DNA of 64,000 nucleotides from Demequina sp. NBRC 110057 (GTDB lineage Bacteria; Actinomycetota; Actinomycetes; Actinomycetales; Demequinaceae), in NCBI RefSeq assembly GCF_002090175.1, contig NZ_BBRN01000003.1:806001-870000 (forward strand), in the 5' to 3' direction. A model generated the notes under the pieces. The model had not been told where the DNA came from and made no database searches. It saw only the letters and a program-made list of their open reading frames with translations. Of the stretch, positions 1-8,609 are shown one piece after another; within the stretch, counting starts at the first letter, position 1, and every line of letters begins with the position of its first letter. A program made the translations under genes and the position numbers.

Positions 1-297
1 GAGGCGCTGCTCGCGCCGCAGGTGACGCGCCGCGTCATCGAACGCTTCGCCCACACCGACCCCGCGGAGCACGTTCCCTCCCCCGAGGCGATTGGCGACC
101 TGTCGGATCGCGAGGTGGAGGTGCTGAGGCTCATCGCCCGCGGCATGTCCAACCAGGAGATCGCGCAGGAACTGTGGGTGTCGTCCACCACCGTCAAGAC
201 GCACGTGAGCCACATCCTCACCAAGCTCGGCGTGCGCGACCGTGTCCAGGCGGTCGTGGAGGCGTACGAGTCAGGCATCGTCGTCCCCCGCGGCTAG
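1..297 (+). CDS. Response regulator, NarL/LuxR family (C-terminal part)
   Basis: Only the DNA-binding end of the protein is present; the frame is open to the window edge, so the receiver domain and true start lie upstream. The visible 99 codons hold a classic LuxR/NarL helix-turn-helix: LSDREVEVLRLIARG, then SNQEIAQELWVS and TVKTHVSHILTKLGV. In this family the domain binds promoter DNA after phosphorylation of the missing receiver by a sensor kinase. The next genes on the same strand form an ABC exporter, so the regulator may control it; that is inference. The partner kinase is not in the window. Confidence 0.9.
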   Translation, partial: EALLAPQVTRRVIERFAHTDPAEHVPSPEAIGDLSDREVEVLRLIARGMSNQEIAQELWVSSTTVKTHVSHILTKLGVRDRVQAVVEAYESGIVVPRG

Positions 298-302
298 CCA
301 CC

Positions 303-328
303 GCATCGGCCGCAGCCACGCATCGGCC
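303..328. repeat. Two copies of the iterated 9-mer GCATCGGCC
   Basis: GCATCGGCC at 303-311 and 320-328, 17 bp apart, immediately after the regulator stop codon. They belong to a motif found at least 47 times in the window (full position list in the findings). The rest of the 170-bp gap before the ABC transporter holds an imperfect inverted repeat of C-rich and G-rich tracts (about 327-343 with 372-388) and no obvious gene. Confidence 0.8.
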
Positions 329-467
329 CCACCCCCACGGGGTGAACCCTGAGAACGGGAGGGCCGAACCGTCCGTGTGGGGGATGGGACGCGCGCCCCG
401 ATCCTTGGCAGACTGGGCGCGTCGACGCTGACGTCTGCTCCCCCTTTGCCGAACGAAAGGCACCACC

Positions 468-1210
<743 letters not shown>

Positions 1211-1211
<1 letters not shown>

Positions 1212-3799
1212 TGTTCCGCCTTGCCTTCAAGTCCGTCAGGCACAATCCCAAACGCCTGATCCTCACCGCTGTCGCGGTGGCGCTCGGCGTCTCGCTCGTG
1301 GCCGCCACGCAGACGTTCACCAACGCGCTGTCCTCGGGCTTCTCCGATCTGTTCGACGACATCTACGCCGGCACCGACATCGTGGTGGAGATCGACCCCG
1401 GGGCCGCCTCCGAGGAGGACCAGGGCGGCGACCCGTTCGCCGCCGCCGAGGGCGTCTTCTCGCCCGAGGACGTCATGGCCATCGGCGACGTGGACGGCGT
1501 CGCCATCGCCGCCGGCGGCCTCCAGGTGTCCGGCACCGTGCTCCCGGCCGATGCCGGGGAGACGTCGACCGACGCGCTCGCCACGGGCGGCGGCGCCCCC
1601 AGCCAGATCTTCAACTGGTACGGGGAGCCCTCCGTGGACCAGTCCACCGTCGTGGACGGCCGCGGGATCGAGGCCGACGGCGAGATCGCCCTCGACATCG
1701 ACTCGCTCGAGACCCTGGGCTACTCCCTGGGCGACACAGTGTCCATCGCCACCGAGACCGGGGTGGACGAGTTCACCCTCGTCGGCACCGTGCGCTTCGG
1801 AGAGGACAACAACCTCCAGGGCGCGACGCTCGCGTACATCTCCGACGCCGACGCCCATCGCCTCGCCGACGACCCGAACTACGCGTCAGTCAGCGTGATC
1901 GCCGATGAGGGCGCCGACCTCGACGCCGTCGTCGCCGGCATCGACGAGGTCATCCCCGACGGCACCCGCGCCATCACCGGCGAGGACAAGGCAGCGGAGC
2001 AGACCGAGGCGCTCGACGACGTGCTGCAGTACGTCGACATCTTCGCGATCGCGTTCGCCGGCATCTCGCTCTTCGTGGGCGCGTACATCATCGTCAACAC
2101 GTTCCGCATCATCGTCACCCAGCGCACGCGCGAGTTCGGCCTCATGCGTGCGATCGGCGTGACGGGGCGGCAGATTCGCTCGATGATCCTGCTCGAGGCT
2201 GTCATCGTCGCGATCCTCGCCTCGACGCTCGGCATCGTCATGGGCTACCTGCTGGCGCTCGCGTTCTCCTGGATCGTGTCGCTGTTTGCCGGCGACATCT
2301 TCGGCACGCTCACGCTCCCGTGGGACGCCGTCGTGTGGGCCTACGTGATGGGCGGCGCTGTCACGCTGGTGTCCGCCCTCCTGCCGGCGCTTCACGCGTC
2401 GCGCGTCGCGCCCATGGAGGCGCTCCGCGAGTCCGCCACGGGAGGCAAGAAGCCCCTCAAGGTGCGCAACATCGTGGGCGGGGCGCTCGCCCTCATCGGC
2501 GCTGGCCTCGTGACCCTCGGCCTCTACGTCGACCTCGACAAGCCCTACATCTACGTGGGCGCGGGCGCGGCGGTCCTCGTGGTGGGCGTCACCCTGCTCG
2601 CCGCGCAGCTGCTGTCGCCGCTGGCGGGGGCCATGCGCCGCCCGCTCACGTCGTGGTTCCGCGTGGACGGCAAGCTCGCCGCCAACAACATCCAGCGAGA
2701 GCCGCGCCGCAGCGCCAACACGGCGGCCGCGCTGATGATCGGCGTCATGCTGCTCGCCCTCGTGGCGACGTTCACCGAGTCCCTCAAGACGGTCGTCACG
2801 TCGGAGTTCTCGTCGACCAAGGCCGACCTCTTCGCGACCTCGACCCAGGGCCCCATCCCGGACGGGGCGATCGACGTGATCGCGGGCGTCGACGGGGTCG
2901 AGTTCACCAGCTCCATCGGCTTCGGCACCGCCGACTACGACGGCACGCAATACGCCGTGGGCGTCATCGACCCCGAGACGGCGGCGGAGACCTACGAGTA
3001 CGCGACCGACCCCGCCATCGGCGACCTGTCGGACGGCGAGGTCTACATCAACCCCGTCATCGAAGAGCTCGGCGTCGAGGTGGGCGACGAGGTCACCCTC
3101 ACCGGCACGGAGGGCGACGTCACGCTCGAGGTGACGGGCCGCTACCTCAACGAGAACGAGGGCGCTTTCTTCGTGACGTTCCCCACGGGCGACGAGCTGT
3201 TCGGCGACGTCCAGGCCGTCCAGACCCTCGTGGTGTTCGACGACACTGTGGTGCCCGACGACCAGGAGCCGGCCGCCGGGGAGATCACGTTCACCGACCA
3301 GCAGGAGAAGATCCAGGAAGCACTGAGCGAGGACTTCCCGCTCGTGATCCTCGCCCAGCCGGGTCAGCTCGAGCAGCTCGCCAACCAGTTCATCGACCTG
3401 CTGCTCGGCATCATCTCCGCGCTGCTGGGCTCCGCGCTCGTGATCGCCCTGCTGGGCGTCGCGAACACGCTGCTGCTGTCGGTGACGGAGCGCACCCGCG
3501 AGATCGGGCTGCTGCGCGCGGTGGGCATGAAGCGCCGCTCCGTGTGGCGCATGATCACCATCGAGTCGATGATCATGGCCGTCTTCGGCACGATCCTCGG
3601 CATGGTGCTGGGCGTCGCGCTCGGATCGGCGCTGGTGCTGTCGCTTGCCGACTTCGGCTTCGACGGCGTCACCATCCCGTGGGTCTGGCTCATCGTCTAC
3701 ACGGTGCTCGCCGCGATCGCGGGAGTGCTGGCCGCCATCTGGCCCGCCTACCGTGCCTCGAGGCTGGACATCCTGCAGGCGATCGCCGCTGACGGGTAG
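1211..3799 (+). CDS. ABC transporter permease, FtsX/MacB-like, two FtsX domains
   Basis: Membrane subunit of 862 aa, partner of the ATPase whose stop codon it overlaps. The layout is that of large actinobacterial ABC3 permeases: an N-terminal membrane helix, an extracellular domain, a first FtsX block of three helices (around residues 275-400, including RTREFGLMRAIGVT), a helix pair, a second extracellular domain, and a second FtsX block near the C terminus with RTREIGLLRAVGMKRR. The paired RxREIGLLRAxG motifs mark the coupling helices that contact the ATPase. The frame is open upstream through the ATPase gene, but the ATG at 1211 gives the expected N terminus. The acidic extracellular domains suggest handling of a substrate at the outer membrane face. 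Substrate unknown. Confidence 0.9.
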
Positions 3800-3814
3800 T
3801 CCCTCACACCACGT

Positions 3815-3847
3815 AGGCCCGGCCATTCCGCGAGGATGGCCGGGCCT
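3815..3847. terminator. Bidirectional hairpin terminator
   Basis: Perfect 12-bp stem (3815-3826 with 3836-3847, arms AGGCCCGGCCAT / ATGGCCGGGCCT) and a 9-nt loop, between the convergent ABC permease and murB. It lacks a long T tract, as is usual in high-GC actinobacteria. Confidence 0.8.
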
Positions 3848-3895
3848 TCGTGCATGTCCCCCGGCGTCGGTGCGGGTGGCCGATGCGGCGGGTCG

Positions 3896-4969
3896 CTACA
3901 GCGTGACGCCGACGGTGACGGGCTCGGGCACCAGCTCCACTCCGAAGCGTTCAGCGACCCCCGCCTGGACGGCCCTGGCGAGGGCGACCACATCGGCGGC
4001 CGTCGCCCCTCCCCTGTTGGTGAGCGCGAGGGTGTGCTTGGTGGACAGCGACGCCGGGGCATCGGCCGCGACGGCGAAGCCGCGGGAGAAGCCCGCGCGT
4101 TCGATGAGCCACGCGGCGGACGTCTTGACCATGCCGCCGGTCGCCGCGAAGCGGGGAGCGTCCTCGGGAAGCGCCGCGGCGGCCTCCCGGGTGAGGATCG
4201 GGTTGGTGAAGAAGGATCCGGCCGACCAGGTGTCGTGGTCGGCGCCGTCGAGCACCATCCCCTTGGAGCGGCGCAGCGCAAGAACCGCCTCGCGCACCTC
4301 GGTCAGCGGCGCGCGCTCGCCCTCGGCGACGTCAAGGGCCGCCGCGAGCTGCGCGTACTTGATGGGCGCCGAGAGGCTCGCCATGCGCGTGTGGAAGGTG
4401 ACGTCGAGAACGATGTAGCGCGGGGTGGGGCGCCACACACCGCCGTCGGGGGCCTCGCCCCGCATCGACCGCTTCAGCAGCGAGTCGCGGTAGCCAAACT
4501 GCAGGGCGACAAGAGGAAACGAGCGCACGCGCTCCTCCGCGCGATCCCACACGCGCACCAGCGCGACGGTGTCCGCCACCTCCTGGCCGTAGGCGCCGAC
4601 GTTCTGGACGGGCGTGGCGCCCGTGGAGCCGGGGATGCCCGACAGCGCCTCGAGGCCCATCCAGTCCTCGGACACGGCGGTCTCGACGAGGTGGTCCCAG
4701 GGCGTGCCAGCGGACGCGGTGATGGACACCCCGCCACACGCGCCGTCGTTCTGCAGCGAGATGTCCACACGGGCGTCGCGCACCACGACGCCGTCGAAGC
4801 CCTCGTCGCCCACCAGGAGGTTGGAGCCGCCGCCGAGCATGAGCAGCGGGGTGCCGGCGGCATCGGCCTCGCGTACGGCGTCGATAAGGTCGCGCTCGCT
4901 GCGCGCCTCGATGACGTCGCGGGCGGGGCCGCCGACGCGCAGGGTGGTGAGCTCGGCGAGGGTCGTCAT
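3896..4969 (-). CDS. murB: UDP-N-acetylmuramate dehydrogenase (MurB)
   Basis: Cytoplasmic flavoenzyme (357 aa) that reduces UDP-GlcNAc-enolpyruvate to UDP-MurNAc with NADPH in peptidoglycan precursor synthesis. FAD-binding motifs LGGGSNLLV (46 on) and SGIPGSTGATPVQNVGAYG (from 110) are clear; FGYRDS near 160 is typical of type I MurB; the catalytic serine is in AGSFFTNP (about 252). The ATG at 4969 is chosen because a TAGGCT box lies 7 nt upstream, the pattern of a leaderless transcript, and because the protein opens with the conserved TTLRVGGPA. In many actinobacteria murB follows hadA-hadB directly; here a transporter and a LacI regulator lie between. Confidence 0.97.
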   Translation of the reverse strand: MTTLAELTTLRVGGPARDVIEARSERDLIDAVREADAAGTPLLMLGGGSNLLVGDEGFDGVVVRDARVDISLQNDGACGGVSITASAGTPWDHLVETAVSEDWMGLEALSGIPGSTGATPVQNVGAYGQEVADTVALVRVWDRAEERVRSFPLVALQFGYRDSLLKRSMRGEAPDGGVWRPTPRYIVLDVTFHTRMASLSAPIKYAQLAAALDVAEGERAPLTEVREAVLALRRSKGMVLDGADHDTWSAGSFFTNPILTREAAAALPEDAPRFAATGGMVKTSAAWLIERAGFSRGFAVAADAPASLSTKHTLALTNRGGATAADVVALARAVQAGVAERFGVELVPEPVTVGVTL

Positions 4970-4976
4970 GCGTCCC

Positions 4977-4982
4977 AGCCTA
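4977..4982 (-). promoter_or_regulatory. -10 box of leaderless murB (TAGGCT)
   Basis: TAGGCT on the minus strand ends 7 nt before the murB ATG, with no Shine-Dalgarno sequence in between. It overlaps the 3' end of the upstream MFS gene. Confidence 0.6.
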
Positions 4983-6338
4983 GGAGGCGCGGCCGGTGCC
5001 GGCGTCCCCCGCCGGGGCGCCGTCCTCGTCGTCGGCGATGTAGCCGGCGCCTCCCGCCCCCGCCTCGTCGGCCTCGAGCGCCGCGCGCTCGGCCCGGCGC
5101 CTGGCAAGGCGCTGCGAGCCAAACAGCGTTCCCTCCGTGCGGACGGCACGCGCGAGCAGGAAGGAGGTGGCGGAGGCCGCGGCCACGACGAGCAGGGCGT
5201 CGCGCAGCGGCACCACCTCGCCCAGGAAGCCGATGAGCTGCGGCACGAGCAGGCCCGCCACGGTGGAGAAGGACGCCACGGCGGCGACGCGAGCGGCGGC
5301 GCGGGTGGGGTCGTCGGCGGCGGCAGTGAACGCGATCGGGACTCCGAGCGCCGCTCCCATTCCCCACAGCACGGCGCCCACGGGGATCCAGGCGAACGAC
5401 GGCGCGAAGGCAAACACGAGCAGGCCGGCGACCACGAGCACAGCGGAGATGCGCAGCGACACCACGCGGCCCAGCCGCGCGATGATGGGCGCGCCGAACC
5501 AGCGCACGGTCACCATCGCGACCACGAACACCCAGTAGATGACGTCGCCCATCGCCTCGGGGCGTCCGAAGTCGTCCACGATGGTGAGGGCCATCCACTG
5601 CGCTGCGGTCATCTCGGTCATCGACGCGGCGAACACGATGAGGCCGATGAGGATGACGCGTCGCTCGCGGTACTCGGCCTTCGCGGTGGCGAAGGGCCCT
5701 CCCAGCGTGGCCGATGCGGTGGCGGGCTGGGCGCTGCCGTCGAGGCAGGAGACGGGGACGATCGCGAGGCGGACGGCGGTGATCACCGCGGCGGCGCCGA
5801 GGAAGTGCCAGACGGGGTCGACGCCCGCGTGGCTGAGCGCCGCGCCTACGCCCAGGCTGATCGCGACGCCCAGGGAAAACGTGCCGTGGAACTGGCTCAT
5901 GATCGCGCGGCCCATGAAGCGCTCGACGGTCGCGGCCTCGGCGTTGATGGCGACGTTGGTGAAGGCCATCGAGAAGGTCACCAGGAAGTAGCCCAGCGAG
6001 AACAGCCAGGTCGCGGACAGCGCGGTAGACAGGCCGACGAGCACGATCGCCACGGCCCAGCCGACGCTCGACCACACCAGGAGGGCGCGGGTGCCGAAGC
6101 GGGCGGCGGCCCAGCCCGTGACGAGCAGCGCGATCAGGGAGCCGATGGCGCCGAGCGCGATGAGCAGCGCCAGCTCGCCCGAACTGACTCCGAGCAGGTC
6201 GCGGATGGTCGGGACGCGCGACAGGAACGTCGCCATGCACGCGCCCATGAGGGCGAACAGCGCGAGGACGCCGAGCCGTGCCTGCCGCACCCGCCCCGCA
6301 TCGGGCGTCGTGGTGGGGGCAATGCGGACTCTCGGCAC
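4980..6338 (-). CDS. Major facilitator superfamily transporter
   Basis: Membrane transporter of about 452 aa with 12 predicted helices in two halves, resembling the YbjJ-like MFS group; the N-terminal half has FLSRVPTIRDLLG and the loop GWAAARFGTRALLV typical of MFS loop 2-3. A soluble tail rich in Ala, Glu and Asp follows helix 12. A longer reading is possible from a GTG at 6386, but that start would place an operator palindrome inside the gene. The GTG at 6338 is preferred because CAGGAG lies 8 nt upstream. It is transcribed divergently from a LacI-family gene and shares a gap packed with palindromes, so that regulator very probably controls it. Substrate unknown; a sugar or sugar derivative is a reasonable guess. 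Confidence 0.85.
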   Translation of the reverse strand: MPRVRIAPTTTPDAGRVRQARLGVLALFALMGACMATFLSRVPTIRDLLGVSSGELALLIALGAIGSLIALLVTGWAAARFGTRALLVWSSVGWAVAIVLVGLSTALSATWLFSLGYFLVTFSMAFTNVAINAEAATVERFMGRAIMSQFHGTFSLGVAISLGVGAALSHAGVDPVWHFLGAAAVITAVRLAIVPVSCLDGSAQPATASATLGGPFATAKAEYRERRVILIGLIVFAASMTEMTAAQWMALTIVDDFGRPEAMGDVIYWVFVVAMVTVRWFGAPIIARLGRVVSLRISAVLVVAGLLVFAFAPSFAWIPVGAVLWGMGAALGVPIAFTAAADDPTRAAARVAAVASFSTVAGLLVPQLIGFLGEVVPLRDALLVVAAASATSFLLARAVRTEGTLFGSQRLARRRAERAALEADEAGAGGAGYIADDEDGAPAGDAGTGRAS

Positions 6339-6364
6339 TGGCGCGACTCCTGACACGTCACCGT

Positions 6365-6421
6365 CAAATGGATCCACTTGGTGCACCTAAGGCCTTAGAC
6401 GAACCAATGGGATCCATTTGG
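6365..6421. promoter_or_regulatory. Operator cluster: three palindromes at 20-bp spacing
   Basis: Between the divergent MFS and LacI genes lie two similar imperfect palindromes centred on GGATCC (CAAATGGATCCACTTG around 6365-6380, and CCAATGGGATCCATTTGG at 6404-6421). Exactly midway is a perfect 12-bp palindrome CTAAGGCCTTAG (6387-6398). Centres fall at about 6372.5, 6392.5 and 6412.5, two helical turns apart, so all face one side of the DNA. LacI-family dimers bind palindromes of this kind; binding of the neighbouring regulator is inferred. Confidence 0.7.
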
Positions 6422-6474
6422 CGGGGGAAAATGGGGCGGCACTAGTGTAGGAGCACCCACGAACAGGAGGCGCT

Positions 6475-7539
6475 GTGGCCAGGACCCGTCGACCGACCAT
6501 GGCTGACGTCGCCGCGAAGGCGAAGGTCTCCTTGTCGACCGTCTCCCTCGCCTACTCCGGAGCGGGTCCCATCTCGCCCGAGATGAAGGCGAAGGTGGTG
6601 CGCGCCGCCGAGGAGCTGGGCTACACCGGCCCCTCAGCGCAGGCGCGGGCGCTGCGTTCGGGGCGCTCCGGCGTGGTCGGCGTCGTGATCCACGACTCGC
6701 TCACCCTCGCGTTCCGCGCCCCGCTCATCCTCAACGTCATGGATGGACTCATCTCCGACCTTGGCGAGATGGGCCTGGGCGCCCTGCTGATCCCCGCCCC
6801 CCGCGGCGAGGAGGGCGAGACCTCACTGCTCGAGTCGGCCCCGATGGACGCGGCAGTGGTGCTGCGCGTCCGTGACCACGACGACCCCGCCCTCGCCATA
6901 CTCAAGAAGCGCGGCCTGCCCGTGGTCGTCATGGACGCCGAGCCCCCCGCGGGCGGCGGCCAGGTCACGATCGATGACACCTCCGCCACCGTGGAACTGA
7001 TCGAGCACCTGCGGGAGCTGGGGCACGAGCGCATCGGCACCATCACGCTGCCGCACGCCCCCGGCCTCGAGACGTCGCTGCGCCCCGTGGACTACTGGCC
7101 CGAGACGTCGTGGGCGCCCGCCCACCACCGCCTCGAGGCGTTCCGCCTGGCCGGCGTGAAGCCCTGCGTGGTCGTGGAGACGCGCGAGTCGATGGTCGCC
7201 GAGGGCATCGCCGCCGGCCACCTTGCCCTCACCCACGAGTCGCAGCCCACCGCGCTGGTGGTGCAGTCCGACCTCCTGGCCGCCGGCGCCGTCCTCGCCG
7301 CGCGCGAGCTCGACCTGTCCGTGCCCGGCGACGTGTCGATCACCGGCTTCGACGGGCTCGATCTGCCGTGGCTCGCCCCGCTCGAGCTCACCACGGTGTT
7401 CCAGGACGGCGTCGAGAAGGGCCACGCCCTCGCGAAGGCGGTCAAGGACCTCCTCGCCGGCGAGGAGCCGACGCCGGTCCTCACCCCGCTCGAACTACGC
7501 CTGGGGACGACGACCGCCGCGGTGACGCCGAGCCGCTAG
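6475..7539 (+). CDS. LacI-family transcriptional regulator
   Basis: A 354-aa repressor-type protein. The N terminus has the LacI helix-turn-helix (TMADVAAKAKVSLSTVSLAYSG, split here as TMADVAAKAKV and SLSTVSLAY) followed by the hinge region LRSGRSGVVGVVI. The rest is a periplasmic-binding-protein-like effector domain, with the familiar ALVVQSDLLAAGAVLAARELDLSVPGDVSITGFD block near residue 265-300. The GTG start has AGGAGG at good spacing, and a TAGTGT box about 25 nt before the start codon may be its -10. It is divergent from the MFS gene, and operator-like palindromes lie between them, which suggests autoregulation and control of transport. The effector cannot be read from sequence. Confidence 0.93.
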   Translation: MARTRRPTMADVAAKAKVSLSTVSLAYSGAGPISPEMKAKVVRAAEELGYTGPSAQARALRSGRSGVVGVVIHDSLTLAFRAPLILNVMDGLISDLGEMGLGALLIPAPRGEEGETSLLESAPMDAAVVLRVRDHDDPALAILKKRGLPVVVMDAEPPAGGGQVTIDDTSATVELIEHLRELGHERIGTITLPHAPGLETSLRPVDYWPETSWAPAHHRLEAFRLAGVKPCVVVETRESMVAEGIAAGHLALTHESQPTALVVQSDLLAAGAVLAARELDLSVPGDVSITGFDGLDLPWLAPLELTTVFQDGVEKGHALAKAVKDLLAGEEPTPVLTPLELRLGTTTAAVTPSR

Positions 7540-7569
7540 CCCGGCCACCGCATCGGCCACCGCCTGTGT

Positions 7570-8001
7570 CTAGTCGCAGTCGACGACGGCCTGGGCCTTG
7601 CCCAGCACCTTCGCGCCGTCGTGCTCGACGGTGAGGTCCACGCGTGCGGTACGGCGCTCCTCGTCGAGCGCGCCGATGACGGCGCGCACCGCCACGACGG
7701 CCTCGCCAGGATTGGGCACCGGGATGGGGCGCGTGAAACGCACCTGGTAATCGGACACGTTTCCAGCGCCGGCCCACTCCTCAACGACGGAGGCACCCAC
7801 GCCCATGGTGAGCATGCCGTGGGCGATGACGCCGGGAAGGCCCACTCCCTCGGCGACCACGTCGTTGTAGTGAATGGGGTTGAAGTCACCCGACGCGCCG
7901 GCGTAGCGCACGAGCGAGTCGCGGGTGAGGGCGACCTCACGCTCGGCGACCACCTGGCCCACCTCGAGCCCGGCAAACGTGGGGCTGGTCGACTCGGTCA
8001 T
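7570..8001 (-). CDS. MaoC-family (R)-hydratase, HadB-like
   Basis: Small hotdog-fold protein of 143 aa. It carries the MaoC/R-hydratase signature SGDFNPIHYND (about 37-47), which supplies the catalytic Asp and His for hydration/dehydration of acyl thioesters, followed by GVIAHGMLTMG. In actinobacteria HadB pairs with a HadA-type subunit to form the 3-hydroxyacyl-ACP dehydratase of type II fatty acid synthesis. Here the two genes overlap by 4 nt (ATGA), with hadA first. A copy of the iterated motif GCATCGGCC lies at 7550-7558 just past its end. Confidence 0.88.
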   Translation of the reverse strand: MTESTSPTFAGLEVGQVVAEREVALTRDSLVRYAGASGDFNPIHYNDVVAEGVGLPGVIAHGMLTMGVGASVVEEWAGAGNVSDYQVRFTRPIPVPNPGEAVVAVRAVIGALDEERRTARVDLTVEHDGAKVLGKAQAVVDCD

Positions 8002-8444
8002 GCGTCCTCCCTCACGGCGAGCGTCGAGATCACGGTGGCGACGGGAGCGCCGTCCGAGTCGGCGAGCTCGGCGCGCGTGGTCACCATGGCGATGCCCGCG
8101 CGCTGCTTGATGCCGTCGATGTGAATGGTGGCGGAGATCTCGTCCCCCGCGACGATGGGGCGCACGTGGGTGAAGCGCTCCTCGGCATGCACCACGCGCG
8201 AGAAGTCGACGCCCACCTCGGGGTCGACCACCACGTGGAACTCGGCCTTCTGCGCGATGATCACGGCGAAGGTGGAGGGGGCGACGAGGTCGGCGTAGCC
8301 CTCGGCGCGCGCGACGGCGACGTCGTAGTGGGCGCCGGAACGGGCGTCGACGGCATCGGCGAATTCGCGGATCTTCACCCGCGTCACCTCGTACGGCTCG
8401 AAGGGGCCGTACTCGCGGCCCACGGCATCGGGATTCACTGGCAC
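7998..8444 (-). CDS. HadA-like dehydratase subunit (MaoC N-terminal type)
   Basis: Protein of 148 aa with the FAS1-dehydratase/UPF0336 fold: opening PVNPDAVGREYGP, then the conserved VTRVKIREFADAV, APSTFAVIIAQKA and the hotdog core FTHVRPIVAGDEISATIHIDG. It lacks its own full catalytic dyad, as HadA does, and is expected to form a heterodimer with the HadB-like product of the overlapping downstream gene. The start is GTG; TAGGCT lies 6 nt upstream and there is no Shine-Dalgarno sequence, so the mRNA is probably leaderless. Confidence 0.87.
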   Translation of the reverse strand: MPVNPDAVGREYGPFEPYEVTRVKIREFADAVDARSGAHYDVAVARAEGYADLVAPSTFAVIIAQKAEFHVVVDPEVGVDFSRVVHAEERFTHVRPIVAGDEISATIHIDGIKQRAGIAMVTTRAELADSDGAPVATVISTLAVREDA

Positions 8445-8450
8445 GCCGCC

Positions 8451-8456
8451 AGCCTA
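8451..8456 (-). promoter_or_regulatory. -10 box of leaderless hadA (TAGGCT)
   Basis: TAGGCT on the minus strand, 6 nt before the GTG start of the HadA-like gene. Confidence 0.6.
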
Positions 8457-8509
8457 GCGAACGGTCGCGTCCCCCTCCCCCTCCAGCTCCCCCGGCGCCT
8501 CCCTCGCGC

Positions 8510-8529
8510 CGCAAATGCGGACATTTGCG
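8510..8529. repeat. Short palindrome CGCAAATG-N4-CATTTGCG
   Basis: Perfect 8-bp arms separated by CGGA, in the 165-bp gap between the NCS2 permease and hadA, about 66 bp upstream of hadA. The relatively AT-rich arms stand out from the local C-rich sequence. It could be an operator for a fatty-acid regulator or part of a transcript end; nothing in the sequence decides. Confidence 0.5.
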
Positions 8530-8557
8530 TCAGAGGGGAGGGGGTGGGGACACGAAA

Positions 8558-8592
8558 ACGCCCCCGCCTCCCTGCACGGGGGACGGGGGCGT
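8558..8592 (-). terminator. Rho-independent terminator of the NCS2 permease
   Basis: Arms ACGCCCCCG (8558-8566) and CGGGGGCGT (8584-8592) form a 9-bp stem extended by imperfect C/G pairs. Read on the minus strand the stem is followed by TTT at 8557-8555, a short U tract. Confidence 0.8.
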
Positions 8593-8609
8593 GACGCGCG
8601 TGTCGGGGG

